This document shows positions 48,231 through 48,309 of a stretch of 48,309 nt of DNA, piece after piece. Below the pieces are notes generated by a model. It was not told the origin of the DNA. It did not search any database and saw only the letters and a list, made by a program, of their open reading frames with translations. The DNA lies in the NCBI GenBank assembly GCA_035571875.1, contig DATNBR010000072.1:1-48309 (forward strand). Reading direction: 5' to 3'. Made by a program: the position numbers and the translations under genes. Numbering within the stretch: position 1 is the stretch's first letter; each line of letters begins with the position of its first letter. The DNA is from Parafrigoribacterium_A sp035571875. GTDB lineage: Bacteria; Actinomycetota; Actinomycetes; Actinomycetales; Microbacteriaceae.

Positions 48231-48309
48231 TGGTGGCAAGTGCCGGATTCGAACCGACGAAGTCTAAGACGGCTGATTTACAGTCAGATCCCTTTGGCCA
48301 CTTGGGTAA
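48231..48309 (-). tRNA. tRNA-Tyr (GUA), cut by the window edge
   Basis: The minus strand shows the anticodon stem-loop CTGAC-TGTAAA-TCAG with GTA, a long class II variable arm, the T arm TCGG-TTCGAAT-CCGG and an encoded 3' CCA. About six bases of the 5' acceptor strand lie beyond the window. Confidence 0.9.

Overview
This window comes from a high-GC Gram-positive actinobacterium, most likely a member of the Microbacteriaceae. The evidence is the GC-rich third codon positions, frequent GTG starts, end-overlapping operons, a flagellum with no L/P-ring genes, and intergenic GGTTTCGATACGGCC-type repeats. Genus cannot be fixed from the sequence alone.

Bases 1-29430 are a nearly complete flagellar locus. 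A secreted NlpC/P60 hydrolase sits at the left edge. Then come a leftward operon flgN-flgK-flgL-fliW, the flagellar sigma factor gene fliA, flagellin with its cap and chaperone genes (fliC-fliD-fliS and a fliT-like gene), and the basal-body/hook operon flgB-flgC-fliE-fliF-fliG-fliH-fliI-fliJ-fliK-flgD-flgE. These are followed by flbD-motA-motB and by fliM-fliN-fliO-fliP-fliQ-fliR-flhB-flhA, a FlhF-like gene and csrA. Five transcription units start with an exact (TAAC/TTAC)-N15-GCCGATAG promoter, which fits FliA (sigma-28 type), and a sixth GCCGATAG lies before the NlpC/P60 gene. Four of the five leaders place a GGA-bearing hairpin loop near the predicted 5' end and a second GGA at the ribosome binding site. 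Both members of the CsrA/FliW switch are encoded here, so a post-transcriptional layer over the sigma-28 regulon is likely. The fifth transcript, fliM, looks almost leaderless.

Bases 29540-38240 hold a catabolic cluster around a LysR regulator. An MFS transporter and a fumarylacetoacetate-hydrolase-family enzyme run leftward. A two-domain extradiol dioxygenase, a cyclase-family hydrolase, an FAD monooxygenase, an ACMSD-type amidohydrolase and a second FAH-family enzyme run rightward. It reads as a hydroxylation and meta-cleavage pathway for an unidentified aromatic or heteroaromatic compound. Repeated ATAG-N3-CTATTTG motifs in its control regions are the probable LysR operators.

Bases 38300-43440 are a mixed stretch: an unknown membrane protein, a DUF2255 protein, a divergent HxlR/NAD(P)-binding pair, a divergent MarR/cupin pair with clear operators, a DUF2510 protein between two gene-poor stretches, and tRNA-Met and tRNA-Thr. 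The right end carries a GH13 alpha-glucosidase behind a perfect LacI-type palindrome, two tandem paralogous M23 peptidases (the upstream one behind a structured leader and a 21-codon leader ORF), an inositol-monophosphatase-family enzyme and a truncated tRNA-Tyr. No insertion sequence, prophage or CRISPR array was seen.
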